Shown piece by piece: positions 9,001-17,115 of a stretch of DNA of 64,000 bases. The stretch covers positions 62,001 through 126,000 of the forward strand of contig NZ_JBPZGY010000005.1 in the NCBI RefSeq assembly GCF_051857535.1, in the 5' to 3' direction. The translations under genes were made by a program, and so were the position numbers. Within the stretch, counting starts at the first letter, position 1. The number at the start of each line of letters is the position of its first letter. The DNA is from Roseateles_B sp051857535. Lineage in GTDB: Bacteria; Pseudomonadota; Gammaproteobacteria; Burkholderiales; Burkholderiaceae_C. The notes beneath the pieces are model-generated. The model had not been told where the DNA came from. It worked only from the letters and a program-made list of their open reading frames with translations, and did no database searches.

Positions 9001-10579
9001 TCCAGGCCGCGGGATCGGCCGCCAGGGTGCGCAGCAGCTGGGCGTAGGCGCCGAAGCAGTCGTCCAGCAGGCCGGCAGGGAAGAGGTCCTCGATGGCGTC
9101 TAGAAAGAGCCGCAGCTCGCCGTCGAACTCGGCCATCTGGTGGTCCATCCAGACCTGCGGGGTCTGGCTGACGCCGTGCACGATGTTGCCGAGGAAGCTC
9201 AGGCCGCCGGTGGTGGACTGCCGGCCGTCCAGGGCCAGGGTGCTGGTGAAGACCACGGGCATGGCCGCGCCCGGCGCATGGCCCAGGTGGCGGGCGCGGT
9301 CACGCAGTACGCGCATGCCGCTGTAGGCGCGATGGTCCAGGTCTTCGGCCAGCTGGGCCTGCAGGCGCTGCAGGCGGTCGGTGAAGCGGTCGCCCGCCTG
9401 CGCCTGCGAGGCCAGCAGGCTGGTGGCGGTGAAGTCGCCGATCAGCTGCTCCACCTCGGGATGGATGGGGAAGCGGTGGAAGAGGGTGACGTTGAGGCTG
9501 AAGTCCGGCGTGGCGGACCAGCGCCGCAGGGCCTCGGCAAAGGCCGTCATCAGCAGCACCGTGGGCGTGGCTCCGTGCTGGGCGGCCAGGGTCTTGAGGC
9601 GGGCCCAGTCCGCGGCGGCGATGCGCTGCTCGCGGCGCGCGAAGCGCACCTCGGCCAGCTCATGCGGCTGGCGGGCCAGGGGCAGGGCCGGCGCGGGGGG
9701 CAGGCAGTCCAGGCGGGCTGTCCAGTAGTCGCGGGCGCGTTGGAACTCGGGCTGCTCGTGCAGGGTTTGCTCGAAGAGGGCGTAGTCGCGGTAGCTGAAG
9801 GTCTGCGCCGGGGCCAGGTGCTGCGGGTCCTCGTAGGCCTGCCGCCATTCCTGGAAGAAGAGGAACATGCTGGAAGCGTCGATGATCAGCATGTCCAGGC
9901 TGACGAAGAGGCGCAGCTGCTCCCCCGGCAGCCGGGCGGCGCGGATGGCGAACAGCGGCCACTGGTCGACGGGGCCGCGCCTGTGCGAGAGCTGCTCGCG
10001 CTGGGCCAGCAGGGCGGCCTCGGCCTGCGCATCGGCCTGCTGGCGCAGGTCCAGGCATTCGATGCGGTAGAGAGGCACTTCGGGCAGCACGCGCTGGGTG
10101 CCGTCCTCGCTGATCACGGCGCGCAGCATGTCGTGGCGGCGGATCAGGCCCTGCAGCGCCGCCTCCAGCCGAGCGAGATCCAGCCCTTCGCGCTGGAACT
10201 CGAAATAGCAGTGGGTGGAGAAGCCGCCCAGCTCCACGAAGGGCTGGCGGCCCATCCAGTAGGCGTGCTGGACGTCGGTCAGTGCAAAGGGCTCGTGGCG
10301 CTGCGCCGGCCGGGGCTGGACCTGGGGCAGGGCGCTGCGGCGGTCCTGGCTCTGCAGCAGGCGCAGGATCTCGGACTTGCCGGCGCTCAGCGCTGCGCGC
10401 AGCTCCTCGTCCAGGGCGCCCTTGGGGGCCGAGATGCGCAGCTGCGCGCCCTCGGCCTGCAGCTGGATGCCGCGCTGGCGCAAGCGCAGCAACAGGGCTT
10501 CCATGCTGTCCTGCGGGGCCGCGGCGGGTGCCTCGTCGTCCAGGGCCGGGGGCTGGCTGATGCTGAAGTCGGTGTTCAC
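3098..10579 (-). CDS. Non-ribosomal peptide synthetase: docking-Cy-A-PCP-Cy*-A-PCP-TE, two predicted cysteine modules
   Basis: The protein has 2493 residues. Residues about 25-78 form a TubC-type N-terminal docking domain. Cy1 (about 95-525) has the cyclization motif D229xxxxD234xxS237 and the catalytic pair T445 and D479. A1 (about 550-1060) has LFTSGSTGQPKG at 705-716 and a specificity code I read as D-L-Y-N-I-S-S-I-W. PCP1 carries GGDSL at 1111-1115. Cy2 (about 1180-1605) is degenerate: N1314xxxxD1319xxG1322, G1530 in place of the Thr, D1554 kept. A2 (about 1630-2120) reads D-L-Y-N-M-S-L-I-W, the cysteine code of pyochelin-type systems. PCP2 has GGQSF (2167-2171). A type I thioesterase ends the chain, with GWSSG and Ser2309. 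No oxidase, methyltransferase or epimerase domain is present. The start overlaps the PKS stop (ATGA). The predicted product part is acyl-thiazoline-Cys; whether Cy2 cyclizes is doubtful. Confidence 0.97.
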   Translation of the reverse strand: MNTDFSISQPPALDDEAPAAAPQDSMEALLLRLRQRGIQLQAEGAQLRISAPKGALDEELRAALSAGKSEILRLLQSQDRRSALPQVQPRPAQRHEPFALTDVQHAYWMGRQPFVELGGFSTHCYFEFQREGLDLARLEAALQGLIRRHDMLRAVISEDGTQRVLPEVPLYRIECLDLRQQADAQAEAALLAQREQLSHRRGPVDQWPLFAIRAARLPGEQLRLFVSLDMLIIDASSMFLFFQEWRQAYEDPQHLAPAQTFSYRDYALFEQTLHEQPEFQRARDYWTARLDCLPPAPALPLARQPHELAEVRFARREQRIAAADWARLKTLAAQHGATPTVLLMTAFAEALRRWSATPDFSLNVTLFHRFPIHPEVEQLIGDFTATSLLASQAQAGDRFTDRLQRLQAQLAEDLDHRAYSGMRVLRDRARHLGHAPGAAMPVVFTSTLALDGRQSTTGGLSFLGNIVHGVSQTPQVWMDHQMAEFDGELRLFLDAIEDLFPAGLLDDCFGAYAQLLRTLAADPAAWTQHPLPSTLPASHLPLLTQFNATDDPVIGHGLLQDGLIAQARRQPEALAVIAADGQLSYARLAREAQALAEALQALGANREQPVAVMMDKGCEQVLAVYGVLMAGAAYLPIDTRLPAERRRHLLSASGARLLLTQRVHAPVPDVPPGVQVLCLGDEALAAPAIAPPPASTRPGDLAYVLFTSGSTGQPKGVMIEHAQAVNTLQDINRRMKVGPEDRVLALSALHFDLSVYDLFGVVAAGGCLVMPDPARLHDAQHWAELVQAHRVSLWNSVPQLLQHFVEHLEHLQSQGAPLPSTLRQAILSGDWIPVSLPDRARRVCPSLQLLASGGPTETAIWCTQYPIGEVDPAWSSIPYGRPLANQRMWVMDALLEERPVGVAGEICIGGACVGRGYLGDEAQTAQRFLRHPRTGERLYRSGDLGRVTPDGQIEFLGRQDHQVKINGLRIELGEINACLLRQPGIRQAWTGVRTEGAQKQLVSLLVVDADAADWPARLADGSLRQALAAWLPEYMLPQRFQLLEALPLSANGKVDAAQLQALLQQQSPEGTAPTGQANAAALALQEQLLPLWQSLLGRQDLTPAQSFFDVGGDSLLALRLLSRVREQLGLPAALQGRLMQCFFQQPRLADFAAALAGLQSSQDADSDAGLPLIEPTPVPDGEDFPAADVQLAFLMGDGEDLEFHVRTHHYVEVEMPAFDTARYEQALQRELQRQAANIVVATPELRLRPVRDLTPLPLTLDDCRTLDAAACEARLLATRARMERQTLPVDRWPWMQVHATLLPGGAARLHINCNAVFWDGFGTQQFFANVERCYRDPALVLPPLSLSFRDCVLALERLEQSPQGERSRRYWMDRLPGMPAAPALPLKPRLNRRQRSMMKRRDMDLSAAQWQALRQRCEARGLRPEAGLFAAYAQVLSFWSGSRHFLLNNMVSHRLPLHEQIFEIVGNFSALYPLEVDWREGGSFAERCRRLDQRMQQDLQHLHCSGVQVLQAYNRVHGQAGRAACPFVVGNGLAMKPFTRSLHGCLETPQVLLDNQFFGLEDGGVWITWDVFEDVFPAGQVDAMWKAYARLLALLADDEAAWDSEGFDLLDAPARALRLAYNDSAAPRPEGRLLQAGLLDQARDRGEALALVSEGRRLSYGQLAAEALALAARLQARGLQPAEPVAVLLPRGPWQVIAVQAILAAGGAYVPMDPQWPAQRLQQLLQSTRARLALCLSSLEGAPALPGLDYLALDRLPAQEAPAWQAPACGETQLAYIIFTSGSTGVPKGVMIDHRGALNTIADINRRFAVGPADVLFGVSSLYFDLSVYDLFGSTLAGACLVLPDAATGVDPAAWLRQMQDEGVTVWNSVPALMQLLVDAALEAGVQLPQLRLVMLSGDWIPVTLPDQIRRVAPNAQVVSLGGATEASIWSIVYPIDQVPPDWPSIPYGRPLANQRWYVLDEDGHELPDGVPGQLHIGGTGLALGYWADEARTAAAFITHPRSGERLYRTGDLGRLLPEGQIEFLGRADFQVKIQGYRIEIDEIEHVLLSHPAVRAAAVAVVGGQAGKQLQGFVVSDEDLDLTALQTHLAARLPAYMVPSRLQRLARLPLTANGKLDRPALASMAVNEPRERSAVAPRTALEQSLADIWAAVLGVQAGVHDDFFALGGQSFAAVRVMTRVEQCHGVRLPLSLMLEGRTIAALAQAIEQAQASRAVAASAAPARRSRALVCLQQGSSQEPGWYFVHPAGGHVLCYRELAQAMPGHFHAFQAPGLSGDGAPLDEVPALAAHYLTALRQHQPQGPYRLGGWSSGGTIAFEMARQLEAEGEQVACLALLDTPAPHADEAAQAPSPRQLLQWFLQDLEAPLSPALLARMQAQDLTLAQALDQLHDQGLARHLDARALQAVHAVFSATVSACQRYRPGPVALLAPLLVLQASEGEVAEFAGHPDAHRTDWGWRAHAAGRLRSLRVPGSHYSLFRQPHLDGIAALLKTPF

Positions 10580-13500
10580 AGAAGGATCTCCTCGAGGCCT
10601 TGCTCGGCGCTGGGGGTGGCGTCGACGGGGCGCATGTCCTGCAGCAGCAGCAGGCGGTGCAGGACGGCCACCAGCTCACGCGCCGTGGTGTTGGCCAGCA
10701 GCTGGCGCAGCGGCAGCTCGATGCCGGTGTCATGGGCCAGCTGCTTGCGCAGCTCCAGCGCCATGAGGGAATCGAAGCCCAGCTGGCTCAGTGCGGTGTC
10801 GGGGAAGCTGGGGGTCAGGTCTTGCCTGCGTGCCGGGCTGAGCCGCAGGACCTGGAAGGCCTGCTGCCGCAGATGGTCCAGCAGGGCCTGGCGGGCGGCC
10901 TCGGGCGGCAGCTGCAGCAGGGTGGCGGGCAGGGCGGGGCGGGTGGGCGGTTCCACGGGGACTGGGGCCGCGGCGGGTTTGCGCTGGCCCAGGGTGCCTG
11001 CCGGCAGGTGTCCGCCTGCCGAGCCGGGGGCGGCGGGCTGGAACCAGTGCGCCTCGGTCTGGAAGGGATAGACAGGCAGGCCCTGGACCTGCTGCCAGGC
11101 CTGCGCGCCGTCGTCACCACGGGCTGCGTACCAAGCCGGCCAATCGGTCTCGCCACTGGACACGCTCCAGCGCGCCAGGGCCTCCAGCCAGTGTCGGGCC
11201 TCGTCCCGGCCGCGGCGCAGGCTGCTCAGCCACAGGCGGCCGGCGCTGTCCAGCAGGGGGTGGCGGCGGGCCAGGCTGCTGAGTACCGGGTCCGGGCCGA
11301 TCTCGATGAGACGGCTGCAGTCCTGGGTGGCCAGGGTCTGCAGGCCGGCCTCGAACTCGACGGTCTGGCAGGCGTGGTCCAGCCAGTAGTCGGTGCAGGC
11401 CAGGGCCTCGCCGCGGAGCTGGCCGTCGAGGTTGCTGATGAGAGGCAGGCGCGGTGGCTGCAGCGACACATTGGCCAGCACCTCGGCAAAGGCGGTCCGC
11501 ATGGCCCGCATCGAGGGCGAATGGAAGGCGCGCTGGCCAGTCAGGCGCCGTGCCTCCAGGCCGTGCTGCAGGGCCCGCGCCTGCCAGCGCTCGACGGCCT
11601 CGGGGGCGCCGCCCAGCACCAGGCAGTCGACCGCATTGCGGGCGGCCAGGGCCAGCTCGCTGCCGGCCAGTGCGTCCTGGCAGAGGGCCTGCAGAGCGGG
11701 TGCGGGGCCTTGCAGCACCAGCATGGCGCCGGGTGGGGTCAGGTCCTGCATCAGGCGGCCGCGCTCGGCGACCAGGCGCAGGCCGTCGGCCAGACTGAAG
11801 ACGCCGGCCACGCAGGCGGCCACGTACTCGCCCAGGCTGTGGCCCAGCAGCACATCGGGCCGCACGCCTGCTGCCGCCCACAGCTGGGCCAGGGACCACT
11901 CCAGCGCGAAGAGGGCGGGCTGGGCATGGGCGGTGTCGTCCAGCTGCAGGGGCGTGACGGCGCCAGGGGGCTCGGGGTACAGGGCCTCGGTCAGCGAGAA
12001 GCCCAGCCAGGGCTGCAGCAGCGCGGCACAGTGGTCCATGCTTCGGCGGAACACCGGCTCGCTGCGGTAAAGGCCGCGACCCATGTCCGGGTACTGGCTG
12101 CCCTGGCCGGTGAAGAGGAAGGCCGTGCGGTGCGCCGGGCCCACTGGGTGCTCAGCGGTGAACAGCGCCGGATCCGCCTCGCCGCGGGCGTGGGCGCGCA
12201 GGGCGGCGGCCGCGGTGGCGCCATCCTCGGCCACCACCGCCAGGCGATGGGGCAGGGCGGAGCGCCGCAGGGCTGCGGCCTGGCAGATCAAGGGCAGCGG
12301 GGCCTGCGCGTCATCAAGCTGCTGCGCATAGGCCCGGGCCAGCTGCTGCAGCGCACGCTCGCTGCGGGCGGACAGCAGCAGCAGCGCCGGGCCCTGCGCG
12401 GCGGCTGGCCGCGGCGGGGCAGGGCAGGCAGGCGCCTCCTCCAGGATCACATGCGCATTGGTACCGCCAAATCCGAAGGAGCTCACGGCCGCCCGGCGCG
12501 GCGCGGCGCCGCGGGGCCAGGGCTGCGCCTCGCGGGCCACCTGGCAGCCGCCGCCCTCCAGGCGCAGAAGGGGGTTGAGCTGCTGCACGTGCAGGCTGGC
12601 CGGGATGCGCTCATGCCGCAGGGCCAGCAGGACCTTGCACAGGCCCGCCAGGCCGGCCAGCGGCTCGGCATGGCCGATATTGCTCTTGACCGAGCCCACC
12701 CACAGCGGCGCGCCGGCCGTGCGGCCGTAGACCTGCTGGATGGACTCCATCTCGATGGGATCCCCCAGCGAGGTCCCCGTGCCGTGTGCCTCCAGGTAGC
12801 TCACCGACTGAGCCTGCAGGCCGGCGCCGGCCAGGGCCTTGCGCATCACCGCCTGCTGGGCTGGGCCGTTGGGGGCGGTGAGGCCGTTGCTGCGGCCGTC
12901 CTGGTTGACGGCGGAGCCACGCAGCAGGCCCAGCACGCGGTCGCCGTCGCGCTGGGCCTCGGACAGGCGCTTGAGCACGACCATGGCGCAGCCCTCAGCC
13001 CGTACATAGCCGTTGGCGCTGGCGTCAAAGGCGCGGCAGCGGCCGTCCGGCGAGAGCATCTGGGCCTGGGACAGCGCCACGTACAGATCCGGCGCCAGCA
13101 GGGCGTTGACGCCGCCGACCAGGGCCAGGCCGCAATCGCCGTCCAGCAGGGCGCGGCGCGCCTGGTGCAGGGCCACGAGGGAGGAGGAGCAGGCGGTCTC
13201 GACCGTCCAGCTCGGGCCCTGCAGGCCCAACACATAGGACAGGCGGTTGGCCAGGATGCTGGCCTGGTTGCCGGTGCCGAAGTAGGCGTCCAGGGGCTGG
13301 CCCTGGCGCAGCTGCAGCAGCTGGTAATCGTGGGTCATGGCACCGATGAAGACGCCCGTGTCGCTGCCCGCCAGGCGCTCGGCGCGCAGGCCGGCGTCTT
13401 CCAGGGCATGCCAGCAGGTCTGCAGCAGCAGGCGCTGCTGGGGGTCCATGGCGTCGGCCTCGCGGGCGGAGATGCCGAAGAAGGCCGCATCGAACTGCTC

Positions 13501-15837
13501 GATGCCCTCGATGAAGCCGCCCCAGCGGCTGCAGCTGCGCCCGGGCTGGCCGGGTTCTGCGCTGGTGATGGCCTGGGCGTCCCAGCGTGCGGCGGGCACT
13601 TCGGTGATGGCGTCCCGGCCCTGGTCCAGCAACTGCCAGAAGGCCTCGGCGCCGTCGGCACCCGGCAGGCGGCAGGCCATGCCGATGATGGCGATGGGCT
13701 CGTCCTGGGCCTGGGCCGGGCGGGGGCTGTCGGTGAGGGCAGACCCCTCGCTGCCCAGGGCTGCCAGCAGTGCCGAGATGCGCGGCTGGGCATAGAGCAG
13801 GGTGGGCTCCACCCGGCGGCCCAGGTGTGCGGACAGCTCGCCGGACAGGGTCACCAGGTCCAGGGAGTCCAGTCCCATGCTGGCAAAGCTCTGCTCGGTG
13901 CTGAGCAGCTCCTGTGGCAGGTGGCTCAGCACGGCGCAGCGCGCGAGCAGCCAGCGGGAGAGCTCGGGGTTGGCGGGGCGTGCGGCTGCGGCAGTGCCTG
14001 GGGCTGTGCTTGGGGCTGTGCTTGGGGCAATGGGCGGTGCAGCGGGCGTGGCCGGGGCAGTGTCCTGCCACTGGTGCAGGGGCTTGAGCCCGCCTTCCAG
14101 GAACAGCTGCCGGCAGGCATGGCGCTGGATCTTGCCGCTGGAGGTCATGGGCAGGCTGGCCGGTCGCAGCAGGCAGACGGCATGCAGGTGCAGGCCGTGC
14201 TGGGCGGCCATGGCCTCGCGCAGGGCGGTGGTGACGGCCTCGCCGTCCAGGCGGTGGCGCTCGGCGCGGCGCACCTCCTGCAGCAGCACCAGTTGCTCCT
14301 GCCCGTCCTTCTGGATGGCGAAGGCGGCGCCCTGCGCGCCGGCCAGGGCCTCGTGCGCCTGCTGGGCGCTGCGCTCCAGGTCCTGGGGGTAGTGGTTCTG
14401 GCCGCGGATCACGATGACGTCCTTGATCCGCCCGGTGATGAAGAGCTGGCCCTCGTGCCAGGCGCCCAGGTCCCCGGTGCGCAGCCAGGGGCCGCTGCCA
14501 TCGGCGAGGCGGGCCAGAAAGGCCTGCTCGCTCAGCGCGGCCTGGCGCCAGTAGCCCTGGGCGACGACGGCGCCGCGCACCCAGATCTCGCCGATGCGGC
14601 CGTCCGGGCAGGCTTCAGCGCGCTGCGGGTCGGCGATCACGGCCTCGGCGCCGGGCCAGGCCTGGCCGCAGCCTACCAGCGCGGTGCAGGGCTGGCCGGC
14701 CTCGGCCTGCTGCAGCAGGCCGCGGGCCAGGGCGGCGCTGCTGGCGTGCACCACGGGCGGCGCCTGCAGGCGGGGCTGGCGGGTGACGGTCAGCGTGGCC
14801 TCGGCCAGGCCGTAGCCCGGGCTCAGGGCCTCGGCGCGCAGGCCGAAGCGGGCGAACTGCTGGTGGAAGCGGGCCAGGGTTTCGGCGCGCACGGGCTCGG
14901 CGCCGTTGCCGGCCACGGCCCAGCGGGAGAGGTCCAGGGCGAGCGTGGGTTGGGCCTGTGCCGCCTGGCAGCAGAGCTCGTAGGCGAAGTTGGGCGCATA
15001 GCTGGCCGTGCCGCCGTAGTGGCTGAGGGCCTGCAGCCAGCGCAGGGGCTGCTGCACAAAGGCCAGGGGCGGCATCAGCACCACGGTGCCGCCTTCATGG
15101 AACATCTGCAGCAGGCCCAGGATCAGGCCCATGTCGTGGAACAGGGGCAGCCAGCTGACGAAGACATCGTCCTCGCCCAGGCCCGGCGCGCAATGCCAGC
15201 CGGCGGCATGGGCCAGCAGATTGCCGTGCGTGACGATGACGCCGCGGGGCTGGCTGGTGGAGCCTGAGGTGTACTGCAGGTAGGCCACGCTGTCGCGGTC
15301 CAGCAGGGGCGGCTGCCAGGAGTCCGCATCGCAGGCTTCGCCTGCCGGGCCTTGCAGCCGGCCATCGTCGTCGATGCGCAGCACTGGGCAGGCCAAGCCG
15401 GCGCAGGCCTCGCGCAGGGCCTCGCTGCCGTCCTGCGTGGCGCTGACCAGGGCGGCGCGGGCCTCGCAGTCGCCGGCGATGTGGGCCATGCGCCGCGCAT
15501 GCATGCTGTTGCTGGGTGGGTAGCCCGGCACGGGAATGGCGCCCGCGTAGAGGCAGGCCAGGAAGCTGAGCACGTAATGCACGCCGGAGGGCAGCATCAG
15601 CAGCACATGGCGGCCCTGCAGGCCCTGCGACTGCAAGGCCGCGGCCAGGCCGCGGGCACGCAGGTCCAGCTGGGCATAGCTCAGCCTTGCGCCCTCGCGC
15701 TCGCCATCGGGCAGGAAGACGAGGGCGGCATGATCCGGCCTGCGCGCGGCCTGGGCACGCAGCAGCGCCACCCAGGAGGGCAGGGCGGGGTCGGACGGGA
15801 CGGCGGTGGACGGTGACTCGGACATGGGCTCAGTCAT
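10576..15837 (-). CDS. Fatty-acyl-AMP ligase/type I polyketide synthase: FAAL-ACP-KS-AT-ACP
   Basis: The protein has 1753 residues counted from ATG at 15837 (MTEPMSES); the frame stays open 249 codons further but that part is non-coding in character. Residues about 20-590 are a FAAL domain with the acyl-adenylate motif QYTSGSTSQPRG at 188-199; it would load a fatty acid onto ACP1 (GLDSL, Ser658). KS (about 713-1135) has all three catalytic residues: C883 in TACSSS, H1018 in EAHGTG, H1056 in NIGHAEP. AT (about 1237-1545) has GHSLG with Ser1334 and RAFHS at 1436-1440, which indicates malonyl-CoA. ACP2 has GFDSL (Ser1690). There is no KR, DH or ER, so a beta-ketoacyl chain is expected. The C-terminus ends in a short acidic tail (GLEEILL) suited to docking on the NRPS. 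Iterative use cannot be excluded. Confidence 0.97.
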   Translation of the reverse strand: MTEPMSESPSTAVPSDPALPSWVALLRAQAARRPDHAALVFLPDGEREGARLSYAQLDLRARGLAAALQSQGLQGRHVLLMLPSGVHYVLSFLACLYAGAIPVPGYPPSNSMHARRMAHIAGDCEARAALVSATQDGSEALREACAGLACPVLRIDDDGRLQGPAGEACDADSWQPPLLDRDSVAYLQYTSGSTSQPRGVIVTHGNLLAHAAGWHCAPGLGEDDVFVSWLPLFHDMGLILGLLQMFHEGGTVVLMPPLAFVQQPLRWLQALSHYGGTASYAPNFAYELCCQAAQAQPTLALDLSRWAVAGNGAEPVRAETLARFHQQFARFGLRAEALSPGYGLAEATLTVTRQPRLQAPPVVHASSAALARGLLQQAEAGQPCTALVGCGQAWPGAEAVIADPQRAEACPDGRIGEIWVRGAVVAQGYWRQAALSEQAFLARLADGSGPWLRTGDLGAWHEGQLFITGRIKDVIVIRGQNHYPQDLERSAQQAHEALAGAQGAAFAIQKDGQEQLVLLQEVRRAERHRLDGEAVTTALREAMAAQHGLHLHAVCLLRPASLPMTSSGKIQRHACRQLFLEGGLKPLHQWQDTAPATPAAPPIAPSTAPSTAPGTAAAARPANPELSRWLLARCAVLSHLPQELLSTEQSFASMGLDSLDLVTLSGELSAHLGRRVEPTLLYAQPRISALLAALGSEGSALTDSPRPAQAQDEPIAIIGMACRLPGADGAEAFWQLLDQGRDAITEVPAARWDAQAITSAEPGQPGRSCSRWGGFIEGIEQFDAAFFGISAREADAMDPQQRLLLQTCWHALEDAGLRAERLAGSDTGVFIGAMTHDYQLLQLRQGQPLDAYFGTGNQASILANRLSYVLGLQGPSWTVETACSSSLVALHQARRALLDGDCGLALVGGVNALLAPDLYVALSQAQMLSPDGRCRAFDASANGYVRAEGCAMVVLKRLSEAQRDGDRVLGLLRGSAVNQDGRSNGLTAPNGPAQQAVMRKALAGAGLQAQSVSYLEAHGTGTSLGDPIEMESIQQVYGRTAGAPLWVGSVKSNIGHAEPLAGLAGLCKVLLALRHERIPASLHVQQLNPLLRLEGGGCQVAREAQPWPRGAAPRRAAVSSFGFGGTNAHVILEEAPACPAPPRPAAAQGPALLLLSARSERALQQLARAYAQQLDDAQAPLPLICQAAALRRSALPHRLAVVAEDGATAAAALRAHARGEADPALFTAEHPVGPAHRTAFLFTGQGSQYPDMGRGLYRSEPVFRRSMDHCAALLQPWLGFSLTEALYPEPPGAVTPLQLDDTAHAQPALFALEWSLAQLWAAAGVRPDVLLGHSLGEYVAACVAGVFSLADGLRLVAERGRLMQDLTPPGAMLVLQGPAPALQALCQDALAGSELALAARNAVDCLVLGGAPEAVERWQARALQHGLEARRLTGQRAFHSPSMRAMRTAFAEVLANVSLQPPRLPLISNLDGQLRGEALACTDYWLDHACQTVEFEAGLQTLATQDCSRLIEIGPDPVLSSLARRHPLLDSAGRLWLSSLRRGRDEARHWLEALARWSVSSGETDWPAWYAARGDDGAQAWQQVQGLPVYPFQTEAHWFQPAAPGSAGGHLPAGTLGQRKPAAAPVPVEPPTRPALPATLLQLPPEAARQALLDHLRQQAFQVLRLSPARRQDLTPSFPDTALSQLGFDSLMALELRKQLAHDTGIELPLRQLLANTTARELVAVLHRLLLLQDMRPVDATPSAEQGLEEILL

Positions 15838-15914
15838 GGACGTGGGGACGTGGCGTGGTGAGCCGGGGCGCCGCGGCGCCGCCTGCGGGGAGCGGTGGGC
15901 GGACGGCCGGGGCT

Positions 15915-17084
15915 TCAGTAGCCGGGGTATTCCATCTGCAGGGCCACCCAGGCGGCGGTGCGGGGGCCGTAGTCGGCGGCGATGCCCTTGAGCGCCTGGT
16001 CCAGGGCGAGCAAGGGCTCCACGGCATCGGGGGCTGACAACATGCGTCGCGGCGCGTCGGCACCCACCACGCGGTCGGGGATGAGGGTCAGACCGCGCCG
16101 CGAGCGGATCGTGCCGGGGCGGGGCGCCACGGTCAGGGCCGTGGAGCGGTAGGTGGCGGAGTAGACCTCGGCCTTCAGGGCCAGGGCGATCTCGTCGACG
16201 CCCTGGTCCACCGGAATGCCGACGTCCTCGTGGGACCAGAAGGCGATGGCATTGCCGCCGATGGTGAGCTTGTGCTTCCAGCTCATCTGGAAACGTTCGC
16301 CGGGGTGCTGGGCCGACCAAGCCATGCCGGCGCCGCCCAGTTCGCGGGCCAGCTGCGTGGCACGCTCGGTGCCCGCGATGGCCTCGACCAGGGCCAGGGA
16401 CACGGGGATGGTGGCGCTGACGCCCGTGGTGGTGATCACGCGCCGGTCTTCGACGTAGCGCAGATGCTGTTGCCACTGCACCTGCGGGAACTTCTTGCGC
16501 AGATCGTCGCGCGAGTACCAGTGGCCGGTGGCTCGGCGCCCGTCCAGCAGGCCCGCGCGGGCCAGCACCCAGACGCCGTCGCACACGCCGACGATGGTCG
16601 CGCCCTTGGCTGCCTGGGATTTGACCCAGGCCAGCAGGGCGGGGTCGTCGTCCTTGTGCACGGCGGGCACGATGACGTAGTCCGCGCCCTCCGGGTGCTC
16701 CTGGTCGAAGCGGGCGGTGGTGGCCTGCGGCTCCACATTCATGGGAGCGGGGAACATGCGGATGGGCCCTGGCTGGGTGGCCAGGGCCTGGACCTCGGCC
16801 ACGCCGGCCGCGCTCAGCACGCCGTAGGGCAGGACGTAGTCGGTGAGTTCGGTGTAGTAGTTCTCGGCGACGATGGCAACCAGGGGCTTGCTGCGTCCGT
16901 GCCGGGGGCGGTAGGGGCTCAGGCGCTCAGCCGTCTGCTGCGGGGCCTCGGCTGCAGCCGAGGGCCGGACAAGGCCAGGCGCAGCGCCGGTGCCCGATGC
17001 GCTCTGGGCCTGCGCACCGGCCTGCGCACCGGCCAGCGTGCCCAGGGCAAAGAGCAGGATCAGGGTGGTCTGGAAGAGGCGCAT
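15915..17084 (-). CDS. Exported DJ-1/PfpI-family (class I glutamine amidotransferase-like) protein
   Basis: I start it at 17084 (MRLFQTTLIL), which gives a clean signal peptide ending near residue 26 (QAGAQA) and 389 residues. The body is a DJ-1/PfpI domain of the kind found at the N-terminus of AraC-type GlxA regulators. The nucleophile-elbow cysteine is C168 in VGVCDGVWVLA, preceded by DYVIVPAV. No C-terminal DNA-binding HTH follows; instead about 150 residues contain a second segment (TTTGVSATIPVSL), as in cysteine-isocyanide-hydratase-like proteins. A secreted member of this fold is unusual. It lies 31 bases after the FixH-like gene and 77 before the PKS gene, within the operon. The enzymatic function is unknown; a hydratase or amidase activity on the product or a precursor is only a guess. 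Confidence 0.85.
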   Translation of the reverse strand: MRLFQTTLILLFALGTLAGAQAGAQAQSASGTGAAPGLVRPSAAAEAPQQTAERLSPYRPRHGRSKPLVAIVAENYYTELTDYVLPYGVLSAAGVAEVQALATQPGPIRMFPAPMNVEPQATTARFDQEHPEGADYVIVPAVHKDDDPALLAWVKSQAAKGATIVGVCDGVWVLARAGLLDGRRATGHWYSRDDLRKKFPQVQWQQHLRYVEDRRVITTTGVSATIPVSLALVEAIAGTERATQLARELGGAGMAWSAQHPGERFQMSWKHKLTIGGNAIAFWSHEDVGIPVDQGVDEIALALKAEVYSATYRSTALTVAPRPGTIRSRRGLTLIPDRVVGADAPRRMLSAPDAVEPLLALDQALKGIAADYGPRTAAWVALQMEYPGY

Positions 17085-17115
17085 GGGGCGTCCTGCGGAT
17101 GACGAGTACCTGGCC

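Noticed and set aside
10600..15267. A plus-strand open frame of over 1500 codons opposite the PKS gene
   Set aside because: It is antisense to a clearly conserved multi-domain enzyme, and its product is a Gln/Ala/Gly/His-rich string with no domains. Long stop-free antisense frames are expected where third positions are mostly G or C.
15867..15880. GGCGCC-GC-GGCGCC palindrome between the DJ-1-like and PKS genes
   Set aside because: Too GC-simple in this background and without a T-tract; not enough to call a terminator or operator.
15838..16584. Possible 249-residue N-terminal extension of the PKS
   Set aside because: The extension overlaps the exported DJ-1-like gene in another frame on the same strand and is Arg/Pro/His-rich. 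The FAAL domain begins normally after ATG 15837.
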